Assembly: GCA_019096065.1 (NCBI GenBank)
Contig: JAGUCH010000007.1
Location: 3,494,501 to 3,558,500, forward strand
Direction: 5' to 3'
Length of the DNA stretch: 64,000 nt
From: Paracyclopina nana
Taxonomy: Eukaryota; Arthropoda; Copepoda; Cyclopoida; Cyclopettidae
Shown: piece after piece, positions 22,441-33,119 of the stretch
Position numbering within the stretch: position 1 is the stretch's first letter
Layout of the letters: each line of letters opens with the position of its first letter
The notes under the pieces: model-generated
The model's database searches: none
What the model was told of the DNA's origin: nothing
The model's input: only the letters and a program-made list of their open reading frames with translations
Translations under genes and position numbers: made by a program

Positions 22441-23283
22441 CTATTTTCTAAAGCAAGAGAATGCAAAGTCTGACAACTTTTGATTTCTTGCAATCAAGAG
22501 TGATGGGAAAAAGTTGAACAGAATGACATTCATGATCGTGTTGAATTTCAGCCTTGAGTACTCAAAAGTGCTCGACTCCTCCAGGAAAACATCCAAGAGC
22601 CACATAAAGCTCAGAATGCTTCCAATCGACATGAAGAGGACCGCAGACCTCAGGTTCCAAATGGAAGCCTCCACCTCCTCATCTTTGGTCTTGTACTTGT
22701 TCCACTCAATTTTGGCATGCATAATGATGACTGCCAAGATGTTCACCATGATGACAGCTTTCACTGATTCGATGGGAAGAGCTTGAAGATTGTCATTGGG
22801 GATTTTCGTGAGGAACTGGTAGGTCTTGCCTTGGCTGAAGTCATATCTGAGAAACTCAAAAGTTGAGCTGCCAGCAGATACCAAGAAGTTGACCAGCCTC
22901 AAAATTTGCAGCAAATGGCCTTCATCAACTGCATTGATGATGTTAGGATGGAAAATGTGGGCATACCTCACCAGAACAGTCATCATAATTTGGGTGAAGG
23001 CTGCAGTCCCAGTGAGAATTTGGCAATATATGCAAACAATTGCCAGCCATGGACAGAGGAGAAAAGGGCCCCAGCCAAGAGTGCTTACACTTGAAGCCAG
23101 GGAAGCAAGGAAGGTGATGATCAGGAGGTCCTTGATGGTGTGATCAAAGCATGTTTGCATTCCCAAGGGTTTCTTGCTCAGGTACTTCCATATGATTGAG
23201 TAGAGCACAATTGTCAGCAAGGCTGAGTAAGCTAGGATTCCAGCAATTACATTTTCTGCCACTCCCACAGAGATGGACTCCAT
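22441..23283 (-). CDS. small seven-transmembrane receptor-like protein, single exon
   Basis: One exon, ATG at 23283 (context AAAATGG), 280 residues. Seven hydrophobic segments can be counted. TM3 ends LVRYAHIF, which recalls the (D/E)RY box of class A receptors; TM7 ends near NTIMNVILFNFFPSLLIARN with a short cytoplasmic tail. No family-specific motif is recognised, so the call rests on topology; lineage-specific chemoreceptor-like GPCRs look like this. It lies directly downstream of, and on the same strand as, another 7TM gene that has been broken by mobile elements. Confidence 0.6.
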   Translation of the reverse strand: MESISVGVAENVIAGILAYSALLTIVLYSIIWKYLSKKPLGMQTCFDHTIKDLLIITFLASLASSVSTLGWGPFLLCPWLAIVCIYCQILTGTAAFTQIMMTVLVRYAHIFHPNIINAVDEGHLLQILRLVNFLVSAGSSTFEFLRYDFSQGKTYQFLTKIPNDNLQALPIESVKAVIMVNILAVIIMHAKIEWNKYKTKDEEVEASIWNLRSAVLFMSIGSILSFMWLLDVFLEESSTFEYSRLKFNTIMNVILFNFFPSLLIARNQKLSDFAFSCFRK

Positions 23284-23743
23284 TTTTAGCAAACGGTTTT
23301 CTTTTGCCTTCAATATGGCTAAAAGTGAGCTTTTGCCCACTTAAGAATGTAGATATTTGAGGGTAGACTTGTTCAGAGCAAGGTTATTCAAGAATTGAAC
23401 CACTCCACTTTGAAATATTAGTGTGAGAGTCAAATCACCATGGTTACAAAATGAAGTCTTTCCTTTTCTCTAGCCTAAACGAATGTGTGAAATTTTGAGT
23501 TAGAGGTTAATTGAATTGAGGGATTCATTCTTACACGATCCTTTACATGGAGACCAAATCTTCTAGTTGTTCTTGCGAAAACTTCTTAATGATAGCTAAA
23601 CTGACTAATGCACATGAGAGCAATACTATCCTTTTATTAAAAAAAATAAAACAATTTAAGCACTGAAAGCTTTTAAAAAGTGAGATTCCAGATTTATTAA
23701 TCCTCAGACTTTGGAGTAATGTATTTTCTCATTAATTCATCAA
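23284..23743. other. spacer between two 7TM genes
   Basis: 460 bases, AT-rich, with poly-A runs near 23640. It must contain the promoter of the gene starting at 23283 and the 3' end of the broken gene. No exon seen. Confidence 0.4.
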
Positions 23744-23899
23744 CTAATTATCGCAATTAAATTTCTGGCTGTAATATCTTCTCAGTTCTGGAGATGACCA
23801 AACCTGTGACATTGAGATGAGGCTGCCAAGGACAAGTACACACAGAGGGTGAATGGCAGGCTCTAGGATTCCAATGCCACGATGGATCATGATCATGAC

Positions 23900-24099
23900 T
23901 GTAGGAGGTTCGCATTGACCCCCCGAGGGTGACACGTGCGCCCGCGGGATAGCGATGGAAGAATATGCTACCGAGGAATTAGTCGAGGTGTTTACTCGAA
24001 TACGTCCGTTTATTAACTGCTCTATACAATTAGTTTCACCCGGACGTGGTGCTCCATGCGCGCCCGCAAGCACACCTGTATACCCGCGTTCCTGCTACA
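23900..24099 (-). repeat. 3' LTR (200 bp)
   Basis: Direct repeat of 29073-29261. It carries an extra 11 bases (TGCTCCATGCG) and two single-base differences relative to the other copy. Target duplication TGAC lies immediately left of it. Confidence 0.9.
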
Positions 24100-24109
24100 A
24101 CTTCCCCCT
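24100..24109 (-). other. polypurine tract
   Basis: In the element's orientation AGGGGGAAGT lies directly before the 3' LTR, the place where plus-strand DNA synthesis of LTR elements is primed. Confidence 0.75.
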
Positions 24110-26573
24110 ACTCAAGGGTTGTCGTGTCCTCACGACGGGGGCCCACGGTCCGTTGTCGGGGCGTAGCAGGCCGAACTGGGGAGAGGGGTGGTGCTGCCGC
24201 GGCCTCAATTTCCGGGAACGGTTTCAAGGGAGTAGACGTGGCCGAGGGCACCGTGGCGGCGGGCAGCACTGTCATCAGGTAGTTGTGCATCGACTCGTTT
24301 TGCCGAGCCAGCACATCCACTTGCGCCTGCAGGTTCTTATAGACCGAATCCTGCTCCTGGGAGAGGGCCTCCTGCAGTCGTTGGCGGAACCCACGTCTGG
24401 TGCTGGGGGTGGCATCGGCGTCCCCTGCACCCGCCGCACTGGCGGCTGCTGTGGCATACTTGGGTGGTGCATCGTCGTCATCGTCGGAACTACCCAAGTT
24501 GGCCAGGCGGAAAGCTTGGGTGGTACCACCCCCTGGGTGGCGACGTCCCCGTCGAGAGGGCCGCTCATCATCGCTGTCACCTCCAGGGAATAGGATCTGA
24601 TCCTGCCCCAAATTGGTCACCATTCTCCAGGGCATCTCTACCATCAGGAACGCCGTGTGCCAAATCTCCAGCAGCATCCACCACCCGAAGCCGCGCCGGC
24701 GGTACAGAATGATCATGCGCAGCACGGCGCTGAGGATCAACTTCAGGAGGCCTACAGTGATGAGGAATCCAGTGAAATACGAGTAGTATTTCCCGACGGA
24801 ACTGAAGAAGGGAATAATCGCACTCCCCACGTGGTCAACCATTTGATCGATGTCCTCCTGCGACCAGAAGGTGGTAGAGCGACTGCCGGTGATCAGGGAG
24901 TTGTGCAACACGTTGCTGGTGATCGTGTTGACCACCGCCTCTCGGCTGCTGAAGAGGTGAAGGTATAAGATGTGGTTGGCCCGCTGCTTCGCGGAGAACA
25001 CGCCACCGCCCAGCCCGCGGCTGATGTCATATTGGTGGCTACGCGGGGCCGCGTCCGACATGGGGTTGAGCTGGGAGGGTGCGATACAGGCGTGAATCTG
25101 GGGCGTGGCGCACATCCATTGGTTACGTATGCGCCACTTGATGGGCATGATAGGGTCACACGGGACGATGCTGGGTCGGTCAGTCAGGATGAACGACAGC
25201 GGGTCCGCGAATCGGGTCTCGTTGTTCACCAGTACCGGAATTTCCTGGGTGCAGTTGTCGATGGACCAGGAGACCGCCTGCACCGGGTAGCACGAGGTCA
25301 CGTAGGCCACGGCTCCCGCCCGAGTGACGAGATGGCCGGGCCCATGGCTGTCCAACGTGGCGTATGACGACAATCCGTAGGCCATGCTCTGTAACTTGGA
25401 ATGGAGAATCGCACGCTCATTTTTGCAAATTAACTCTTGCAGGAATTTGAACCGGTCCTGAATATGTAACGCATGTTGGGAGTGCACAAACGCTAGCTGC
25501 GTCTGAATGTTGGCCCCATCCATATCTTCCGGGTGCAGGTATTTGGCCTCAAGGGGTCCTTCTCCTGGTCCCACCAAGAGGATGGCGAAGTCCCTTAGCT
25601 GGGTGATAAACAACTTCCGCTGGCACATTGACTGTACGCCCTTGAGGACAAATCCCGCGAATCGCGATTCTTCCTCATGGGCTAACAGGAGGAGGTTGCC
25701 GAGGTGCCCAGTTCCTCCCATTAGGCTGGTGGCGTTCCGATGTGGGTAGAGCACGGCGGGTCCCCGATAGACCTCACTGAGTTCGTCCTCGCAGCGGGGC
25801 GACTTGCGTTTGGGCCACACAATGGTGCCCTCAGCGTCATCTTGCACAATGAGGTCTTGGAAGTTTGCAGTCAGGTGGTTGGAGAACACCACCCGCCCGT
25901 TGGCTGTGTTCAACTTCCCGTAGATCGGCTCGACCAATGCGTGGATCGTAGTGGTCTCGTATGACTTGTAGAAAGTCATGCCTCCGCTAGTGAAGGTAGT
26001 GGTGGTGCACTTATGATCCTTGTCCAATCCTCCTTTAGAGAAGTAGGAAAGAGAAGTTGGGTTATTCAAATATACAGCCACCTTCTTGTTTTCCACGATC
26101 AGATAGTGTTTCTCGGCAGCCTCCCGGCAAGCTTGCGGGGTCACCAAGTAAGGCCTGTTGACGTCCGTCATCTGGCTGCCGTAGCTGATGCTGTCGTAAC
26201 CGCTCCTCATCACCTGTCTGGACAAGTGCACCCGGCATCGGAAAGCTTTGATCGATAGGGTCGAAGCAGTTTGGAGTACTTGAACCGTGATGTTGACGGG
26301 GGCCTGGTATGCACTCCTGATGTCCTCGCAGAGTTCCGGCTGGCTTAGGTCGATGGCCTCGTGAATGGCGTCGGGGTGTGCACAGTCATATGTCGTAAAC
26401 GAGGTGACCTTTGCGTCCGGGGTGTAGAGGTCGGCGGTGCGGCTCCTGGGTGGTGTTCCTTGAACAACAGCAGACTGAGCCAGCTCGCTAAACAGTACCC
26501 AGTATGAGTACATGAAGAAGGCCATCAGGTACACAGAAGGCGAGAGAAGGCAGCTTAGTGGCGTCATGATCAT
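24108..26573 (-). CDS. envelope-type glycoprotein of the LTR element
   Basis: Open frame of 821 residues from a true ATG at 26573, ending 8 bases before the 3' LTR. It has a hydrophobic N-terminal segment (about residues 10-30, signal-like), a large cysteine-containing ectodomain with several N-glycosylation sites, one strong membrane segment near residues 595-625, and a long cytoplasmic tail of nearly 200 residues rich in Asp, Ser, Pro and Ala with a coiled-coil-like stretch. This is the layout of a class III/rhabdovirus-like or chuvirus-like glycoprotein captured by an arthropod retroelement; the exact viral source is from memory and not certain. The intact frame in an otherwise deleted element is notable. 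Confidence 0.75.
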   Translation of the reverse strand: MIMTPLSCLLSPSVYLMAFFMYSYWVLFSELAQSAVVQGTPPRSRTADLYTPDAKVTSFTTYDCAHPDAIHEAIDLSQPELCEDIRSAYQAPVNITVQVLQTASTLSIKAFRCRVHLSRQVMRSGYDSISYGSQMTDVNRPYLVTPQACREAAEKHYLIVENKKVAVYLNNPTSLSYFSKGGLDKDHKCTTTTFTSGGMTFYKSYETTTIHALVEPIYGKLNTANGRVVFSNHLTANFQDLIVQDDAEGTIVWPKRKSPRCEDELSEVYRGPAVLYPHRNATSLMGGTGHLGNLLLLAHEEESRFAGFVLKGVQSMCQRKLFITQLRDFAILLVGPGEGPLEAKYLHPEDMDGANIQTQLAFVHSQHALHIQDRFKFLQELICKNERAILHSKLQSMAYGLSSYATLDSHGPGHLVTRAGAVAYVTSCYPVQAVSWSIDNCTQEIPVLVNNETRFADPLSFILTDRPSIVPCDPIMPIKWRIRNQWMCATPQIHACIAPSQLNPMSDAAPRSHQYDISRGLGGGVFSAKQRANHILYLHLFSSREAVVNTITSNVLHNSLITGSRSTTFWSQEDIDQMVDHVGSAIIPFFSSVGKYYSYFTGFLITVGLLKLILSAVLRMIILYRRRGFGWWMLLEIWHTAFLMVEMPWRMVTNLGQDQILFPGGDSDDERPSRRGRRHPGGGTTQAFRLANLGSSDDDDDAPPKYATAAASAAGAGDADATPSTRRGFRQRLQEALSQEQDSVYKNLQAQVDVLARQNESMHNYLMTVLPAATVPSATSTPLKPFPEIEAAAAPPLSPVRPATPRQRTVGPRREDTTTLE

Positions 26574-26761
26574 GAATTATAACAGTCTATATGGCGGCAA
26601 ATTACAATGGTTAGCACTGGTACTCAGAACTGTAAAAGAGAAAGTAGTAAGTTATTGAGCTGTCATAATTTTGCGGCCAGAATGCGAAAGTTTTGATGTT
26701 ATTGATTTGTTTTTGTGTGGTGCCACCCCCAAACTTTTGTATGAGGGGCAGCAATATGCCA

Positions 26762-28966
26762 TTAATTAAATACATTGTCGGAAGTTGATGTTGATATGTT
26801 AGAATGTTGCCCTTGCGATGATGATGATGATGATTGTGATCGCGATACTTCTCGTATCGGTGAAGGGATTGATGGTCTCATTGGTGGGGGCCGTGGCTCT
26901 AGCGGCGGCAGTAAGTACCGGGTTGTTTCCGGCAGTGCTGGTGTAGCCGCTTCTTGTTGTAGAGGCACTAACACTTCCTCATGACATGTCTGCCTGTCAC
27001 CACTTCTAGTTCTAGAGCGTGATGTCTCTACCAGTTTGTCTGGGCCCCCGAAGATTTGCTGTGAGTATTCTTGCAGCATTTCCGTGCCCGTTCTTCTTTT
27101 CCTGGGTGGTGCCTGAGCTTTGGGTGATTGCGGTGGGGTGTCGTGGTTGTCGTCATTGGTGATGATCTGGTCTTGAGCATCACCTGCATGCAATGGGTTA
27201 TCGGCGCCATCATGGGATTCCTCTGATGTTGGATCAAACATGGTGCAGTCGTATTCTGGGATGGTCGGATCATCGTTGAATGGCGGAATAGGATCGTCCT
27301 TGGCATGCGGGAATCCATATTCGCGATCCATAGGGGCTACCGCATATTCGAACGAGTACGTTGTGTCGTTTGGCTGTTCATCGGATGGTGAGTCGGTGGA
27401 GAGCATGTGTTCAGCAGACTCGTCTCCTGTCATGTCGAAATCCATGTTCTCCACGGGAGGGGCCGCCGTTGTTTCTGTCTGTGAATCAGATGGGGCGACG
27501 TACAGTTTAAGTCGGTCCACCGAAACAACTTGCTTCTTGGTTGGAGGCCATGAAGGGTCTGGCAAGATCTCATACGTGAGCTCGTTGATACGTTTTTCGA
27601 TGGTCCAGGGGCCTGTCCAGAAGGTTTGTAGTTTCTTGGATACTAACCGCACAACCTTTGGCGTGAACAGCCATACTTTTTGACCTAGCGAAAAGGCCTG
27701 CTTATCCATGTGGTAGGCACGTCGTTCTCGCTCAATGGAAGCCGAGATGTTCTTACGAGCCCATTCGTGCGCAAGCTGTATTCGTTCTCGCAGCTGCTTG
27801 GCAAAACGTCCGGCTTCTGTGGCCTTGTGCACGGCAGGCTGTGGATCTCCGAATATGAGGTCAAGGTTGGTGGTAGGTTGCCTGCCAAACACGATCTCGT
27901 ACGGGGCTAGCCCAGTGGAGCGGTTCTTGGTAATGCGCAAAATGAATAGCGCGAACGGCACTACTTCAGCCCATTTGGAATAATGTCCTTTGATCATCTT
28001 GCCTATGAGCTCGTTGAGGTCACGATGAGCTCGCTCCACCGGATTGCTTTTTGGGTTATATGACGGCGTGGTGGTAGCTTTGATGCCCAGGGCTGCGCAT
28101 ACTTCCCTCATGAGGTGCGCGGTGAAATGCGTACCTTGGTCGGTGTGCAGCCGCTCAGGCAGCCCGAACCGTGGGATAATCTCCGTGGTGAGAAACCGCA
28201 CCGCGGTCTCGGCGTCATTGGACCGACATGGGAAGGCTTCGATCCATTTGCTGAACACACATTTGGCCGTAAACAGGTACCGATGTTGATTGGACGTAGG
28301 CTTGAAGGGCCCCACGTAATCGAGGCTGAGAACTTGGAACGGGAACCCGGCGTGGCGTGGCACTAATGTGTGTCGCTGGTCTGGGGCCGCCGGCTTTGTT
28401 TTCTGGCAGAGCAAGCACGATTTCACAACCTCATCGGCCATCTTGGGAAAATAGAAGTGTTCAGCCGCCCGGTGGATCAAGTTGTCACGGCCTTGGTGCC
28501 CCAGAGTTTCATGCACATGCCTCAGGCTGGCCTCCTCCCATTTGCGGGGTATGATGAGCCGAGTTGAGGGGCCGCCCTGGGGGTCACGCAACCGGAGGGC
28601 CCCATGCGGATCCAAGCACAGACTGTCGAACTGCTCCAGGAGGACCCGCCCCCGGGCGGAAGCGGCATCGAGGTGGGCTCTCGAGGGAGCTTGCTGGAGA
28701 CGGACCAGTTGGCGAAGTGTTACCAGGTTGTCGTCTTCCTCCTGGGCTTCGGTCCATAATTCTGGCACAACACCTCCATGCGATTCGGGCATACGGCCTC
28801 GAGGGCGCGCCCGGCCTCGACCTGGGGTGGACAATGTGTTCTCTGGTACTTCGAGGCATGAGTGCTTGCCTGGTACGAGGGCGATGACTTGCTGTTGGCA
28901 TCGCCAGTGGCTTCTGATAGTTGCCTGGGATGTGGTGTTAACACGTGGGTGTGGCCCTTTTGCCAC
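26762..28966 (-). pseudogene. integrase part of pol, 5'-truncated
   Basis: Open frame of 734 codons with no ATG at its left end (the first in-frame ATG is about codon 59), so it is the surviving 3' part of pol. It contains the HHCC zinc site (about codons 150-187), the integrase core with D216, D276 and E311 (DD35E), and a GPY/F-like module near codons 425-465, all typical of Ty3/gypsy elements. After this comes a long acidic and Ser/Pro-rich C-terminal extension. Reverse transcriptase, RNase H and protease, normally upstream, are missing. Confidence 0.85.
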
Positions 28967-29072
28967 GCCCAGCTGGCGGTTCGTTTAGCCATATTGCTGT
29001 CCCTTATTTATGGGTTTTGCTGGGGCGAAGGTGTCGATAACTCGGGGAGTTGTCCTCAGCACCGAGCCAACT

Positions 29073-29261
29073 TGTAGGAGGTTCGCATTGACCCCCCGAG
29101 GGTGACACGTGCGCCCGCGGGATAGCGATGGAAGAATATGCTACCGAGGAATTAGTCGAGGTGTTTACTCGAATACGTCCGTTTATTAACTGCTCTATAC
29201 AATTAGTTTCACCGGGACGTGGCGCCCGCAAGCACACCCGTATACCCGCGTTCCTGCTACA
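29073..29261 (-). repeat. 5' LTR (189 bp)
   Basis: Direct repeat of 23900-24099, followed on the right by the target duplication TGAC (29262-29265). The sequence next to it inside the element (GTTGGCTCGGTGCTGAGG, minus strand) is where a primer-binding site should be, but I could not match it to a tRNA. Confidence 0.9.
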
Positions 29262-29436
29262 TGACAATGCTGGTGAGTGCTGTCTCTAGCACAAAAGTTG
29301 ATGCTTGTCCTGTCATTGTCATCAGGTTTTTGCGACCCCTTTCCAAAATGACAGGAGTTGGTAGAAGGTTGATGCTTTGAGTGTGTTGATTTTGCTTTCG
29401 CAAGAAATTAAAAAGGATGAGGTATAGCCAAAATTC

Positions 29437-30351
29437 GGATGTACTGTAAAAAGTCCGCGATGTGAAATGTCCAGATAAAAAAAGTCCGGATGCAAAAAGT
29501 CCAAATACTAAAAGTCCGCTCATATAAAGACCAGATATCAAAAGTCCTTTTATGTGAACAACGGATGTCATAAGTCCCAATTTAAAAAAAATAAAAATAG
29601 AGAGGACACTTGCATTTAAAAGTCTAAAGATCTCCATCGCCAAATGGCAAGACCAGAAAGGGTCAATTTCTAATTTCTCTTAATTACTAATTTTTCAGCA
29701 AGCGTGTGCGCGCATTCCTATGCAGTATGGGGAATATCTATTTACATATGTAAACAATTTATTTTTTTGACAATATCATGGTAACAGAGGAGCAACACAC
29801 CTTATAAAATACTTTATAATGTGTGTCACTTGATAAAGTTAAACGTCAGAGCTTTTATATATGTGTAGTTATATGAACTGAGACAAATTGGTAAACTGAA
29901 TTATACATGAGAAAATTGCTTTCCATCATATAAAAGTATCAAAGGCAATGTAACAACCAACTTTTTTACCGGCAATTATGATAGAATTTTATTGGCCAAC
30001 TTTTACTTTTTCTTAATCAAATAAGTTAATAATAGTAAACAAACAGTGGCCAATCTAAGATTACTTTGACCAATCGATTCACCTTTCTGGTCTTGACGTA
30101 AGTCGATGGAGATCTTAAGATAAGTCAAACATTATTCAATAAAAGCAGTGTCGGTAATTTTGTTTCATACATGAAATACATGCCTTAATATTTTATCAAA
30201 CAATTATTGATATTTGTAAAAAAAATAGTCTTTGCAGAGCGTAATTTTTTACATCAGGACTTTTTACATTAAGACTTCATATATCAGGACTTTTTACATG
30301 AGGATTTTATATATCAGGACTTTTGACATTGAGGACTTTTTACAGTATTCC
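29437..30351. mobile_element. 915-bp foldback/MITE-like element with word arrays at both ends
   Basis: Flanked by 9-bp direct repeats CCAAAATTC (29428-29436 and 30352-30360). The ends are inverted repeats (GGATGTACTGTAAAAAGTCC and the complement of GGACTTTTTACAGTATTCC; 15 bases identical). Inside each end is an array of the word AAAAGTCC, about seven degenerate copies at the left (29447-29580) and several in opposite orientation at the right (30250-30340). A second, inner inverted repeat (AGATCTCCATCG and CAAGACCAGAAAGG, near 29628-29665 against 30078-30118) lies beyond them. No open frame of note, so it depends on a transposase elsewhere. A 9-bp duplication suggests Mutator-like mobilisation; 8 bp (hAT-like) is also readable. 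Confidence 0.8.
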
Positions 30352-31086
30352 CCAAAATTCCAACAGCAGGCATCCTTGAATGACAATGATCATTGAGGAG
30401 TTGACAGCATAAAAGAGAGCAAATTGATCTTCAGATATGGCCTCAATAGCTTCATCCATCACCACAGAATGACCATGGCAAAACTCAAGACTATGACCAG
30501 TGCCATGGATATAACGGTTAACCTCAAGGGTGGCAATGATTGCGACCAAGATGACCAAGGTGAGAGCAATCATCTTCTTCAGCAATTGCTTGGCAGCAAA
30601 AGCTTGGATCTCCCATTTGATGACAAGCACCCTGAACATGGCCATGAGACATCCCATGATGCCAAGGCAGCAGTTATGAATGCCAATGGCCAAGCTGAAA
30701 ACGTGGCAGCCAACGGATCCTATTGTGTCTTGAAGATTGGTACCCATGACTAGTGATGTCAGTATCATAGGTATGAAAATCATACTTGATGCAAGCATCA
30801 ATGCCTAAAACCAATTAAAGTGATTATGAGCAAAAATGTGCCTTTACTTTTATCACAAAGATTTTGCTTGATCAAGTAGAATTAGTGTGTTGATTGGACG
30901 CTCTTTTGGAGCTATGACAAGGACATAGTGGATAATTATGATCCTACAGGTTAATCCAACCAGACCACAGGTGCCTGATAAGATTATGAGCATGGGTGAC
31001 CTCCAGGGATCCCATTGGATGATGTCCACACTTTCATCCTTTATGGCTATCAAATGTAAAGGCCCTGAAATAAATTCCGAGCTCAT

Positions 31087-33119
31087 TGCTGAACAGGCTA
31101 TTAGAAACTGAATCAAATGCTACTTCTAAATATCATAGAGTAAATGAGCTAAAAGAAAAGAAGCTCATGTAGGTTGCCTAGTAACCTTTTTTATTAGCAC
31201 AATCTTGTGCATAAGCACCTAAAATGTCTCTCATAACCCTAAAAACAATGAAAACATCCATTATCATTGGATTGCTTGGTAATAGATGAGTGGGAGTTTT
31301 CCTCATTTCTTTATTAGTTCCACCTAACGTTCTGAATGCTGTAAACACCTTCATCCATCCACCCTCATGCTAACTGAAAACAGATACTTTTTTAAAAAAG
31401 ACTTCATCAATGATATATTTGCCTCAGCTTTAATTGTATTTTTTAAAATTATTTGTTAAATTAATATTTTCATATCACTTTGAATAGAAGTGAGTTAAAA
31501 AACTGAAATTCTATTAAGTACACAAATGGGCTCAATTTTTAAAATGCCTATCTTTTTTCATTCATCAATTTCTTGTGCCCAACATGAGAATTGATAAATC
31601 AGTGACCTTTCTTGGTTGACTTTAATTAAAAAATACTAATTCGCAAAACTGTTGAAATACTCAAAAAGTAAACAAAAGGGCAAAAAGGGCAGAGTTCAAA
31701 ACACCTTCTTAAGGCAGTTTTTCCAATGAAATTTGATTCTTGCAAGGAGAGCAGACCATTGAGGGTTTTAATTAGCATTTTAAGAGCGTATGATGAGAAT
31801 TCCCATTAAGAGGGGCTCTTAAAGTTGAAGTAACGTTCGCCATAGCTTAGGGGCACTTTGAAGAGGTTTTCAGCATCAGCTGCCTGAAGTGGCGAGTGTT
31901 GCTCAGCGCGTGCCCGCGCACGCGCGCGCGCACCACGTTGGGCGCCTAGTTGTGGTGCCAACGTTGACCATGCTGATGCTGCAAGCTGACAGCAGGCCGA
32001 AATCTCAATTCAGATAAATCCTCTTCTTCAACTTCAAGTTTTAAGCCACCTTTTTCCAATCTGGCTGTGAGTTCACTACCAAGATATTCTTTAAAATTAA
32101 AGGTAAGGCGCAATTTTAGAATTTTTAGTACACTTCTCTCAGGTTTGGGAGGTGAGAACAAAACTCTGAAGCTAGTTTGATAAAAATACTACAGTGCTAA
32201 AGAGTTAGGCCTGATTATTTTTAATAACGATTATGAAAATTCAGAAGGAAATAAAGCCTTGAATGAAGACTTCAAAAATACAGCAAGAGTTTTGCAATTT
32301 TTCAGAGTCATGCTTTTTCTGTGCTTTTGTTGTATATTCAATGAGGAATCCTAGGAATCAAGATCACCTTCATTATTATAGCCTTGAATAAAAAAGCTAT
32401 AAAATGTTAACCGCTTGAAACATCTAGAATATCTCACACTTAAGGCAAAATTCCCACTATAATAGCCAACAAAATAACAAACTCTTCCTGATTGAGATGT
32501 AGAGAGTGACCTTTGAAAAACAAAAAAATATTGAAATTGCTCTTCACACAGTGATTTGCTACTGTACTACATAATATTAACATATTATTCAATTGGACTC
32601 TTTTTGTTGCCAACTCAATATTCACCAATTGAACAAGACTGCATTAGTATTAACCTATATGTGATGTTCAACTAATCACCTCCATCAGCTTGCATTTTCA
32701 AGTTTTTCCCAATTAAGAAAAACAAAGAAACATCCATCAAATTGACATCACTTGGTATGACAACTTTTGAAATGATACTTGTTTAGCATAGGAATTTTTG
32801 AATATAATAGTAACACAATGAAGACAAGCTTGCAATTTGGCACATTTTGGTAATTTTAGCTCATTTTGCCCCCCTCTCAACATCATTATTATATTATTAT
32901 GAGGTAATCATACTCCCCTATATCAATTATCAGGTTACACTGATAAATCTGTTGAGTGTAGTCATTTTGCTCATAATGTTGAAATGGACATATGGTAACC
33001 ACAAACAGCAATATTTTTCACACATTTTAATGCAGTTCTTGTTATAATTATGTCATTCAGGTTCAGCCAAGGATCCAAAACTGTCCCATTATGCCAACAA
33101 AAATTTGGCAGCTAGCAAG
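31087..33119. other. upstream region of the Cordon-bleu gene
   Basis: About 2 kb with no coding exon found. It contains a CpG-rich patch (31895-31945), a plausible untranslated first exon ending at a strong donor (AAAG|GTAAGG at 32101), and an acceptor at 33060. The rest is AT-rich. Confidence 0.4.
31895..32101 (+). promoter_or_regulatory. CpG-rich promoter and 5' UTR exon of the Cordon-bleu gene
   Basis: A run of alternating CG (GCACGCGCGCGCGC) sits in AT-rich DNA. Downstream, a segment ends at the donor AAAG|GTAAGG (32101), whose intron can end at the acceptor before 33061. The segment has an ATG (31969) followed quickly by a stop, so it is best read as 5' UTR. Confidence 0.35.

Larger units (their letters stand above)
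23900..29261 (-). mobile_element. 5.36-kb Ty3/gypsy-type LTR element with envelope gene, lacking gag and RT
   Basis: Bounded by two near-identical LTRs (right 29073-29261 is the 5' one, left 23900-24099 the 3' one) that start TGTAG and end CTACA in the transcribed orientation, with 4-bp target duplications TGAC at 23896-23899 and 29262-29265. In transcribed order it holds about 105 bp of leader, an integrase frame without its own start (28966-26762), an envelope-type glycoprotein frame (26573-24108), a polypurine tract and the 3' LTR. Gag, protease, reverse transcriptase and RNase H are absent, so it is an internally deleted, non-autonomous copy. It is GC-rich compared with host DNA. LTRs differ by two substitutions and one 11-bp indel, indicating recent insertion. 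Confidence 0.88.
23744..31086 (-). pseudogene. 7TM receptor-like gene interrupted by two mobile elements
   Basis: The minus-strand pieces 31086-30868, 30804-30352, 29427-29266 and 23899-23744 form one open frame of 330 codons (329 residues) once the two insertions and one copy of each target duplication are ignored. The 5' piece starts MSSEFISGPLHL; seven hydrophobic segments follow; TM7 holds EPAIHPLCVLVLGS and the tail SPELRRYY, as in receptor helix 8. Insertion 1 is a 915-bp element (29437-30351, duplication CCAAAATTC); insertion 2 is a 5362-bp LTR element (23900-29261, duplication TGAC). The first intron (30805-30867) has an in-phase GC donor, not GT. No other frame damage is visible, so the hits look recent. 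Confidence 0.8.

Noticed and set aside
23284-23340. N-terminal extension of the small 7TM gene (GKSSLL, like a P-loop end)
   Set aside because: The extended frame begins with GTG; the ATG at 23283 gives a normal 7TM topology.
23955-26258. Several plus-strand open frames of 60-212 codons
   Set aside because: Shadows of the GC-rich envelope frame on the opposite strand.
26775-28988. Plus-strand open frames of 65-168 codons
   Set aside because: Shadows of the integrase frame on the minus strand.
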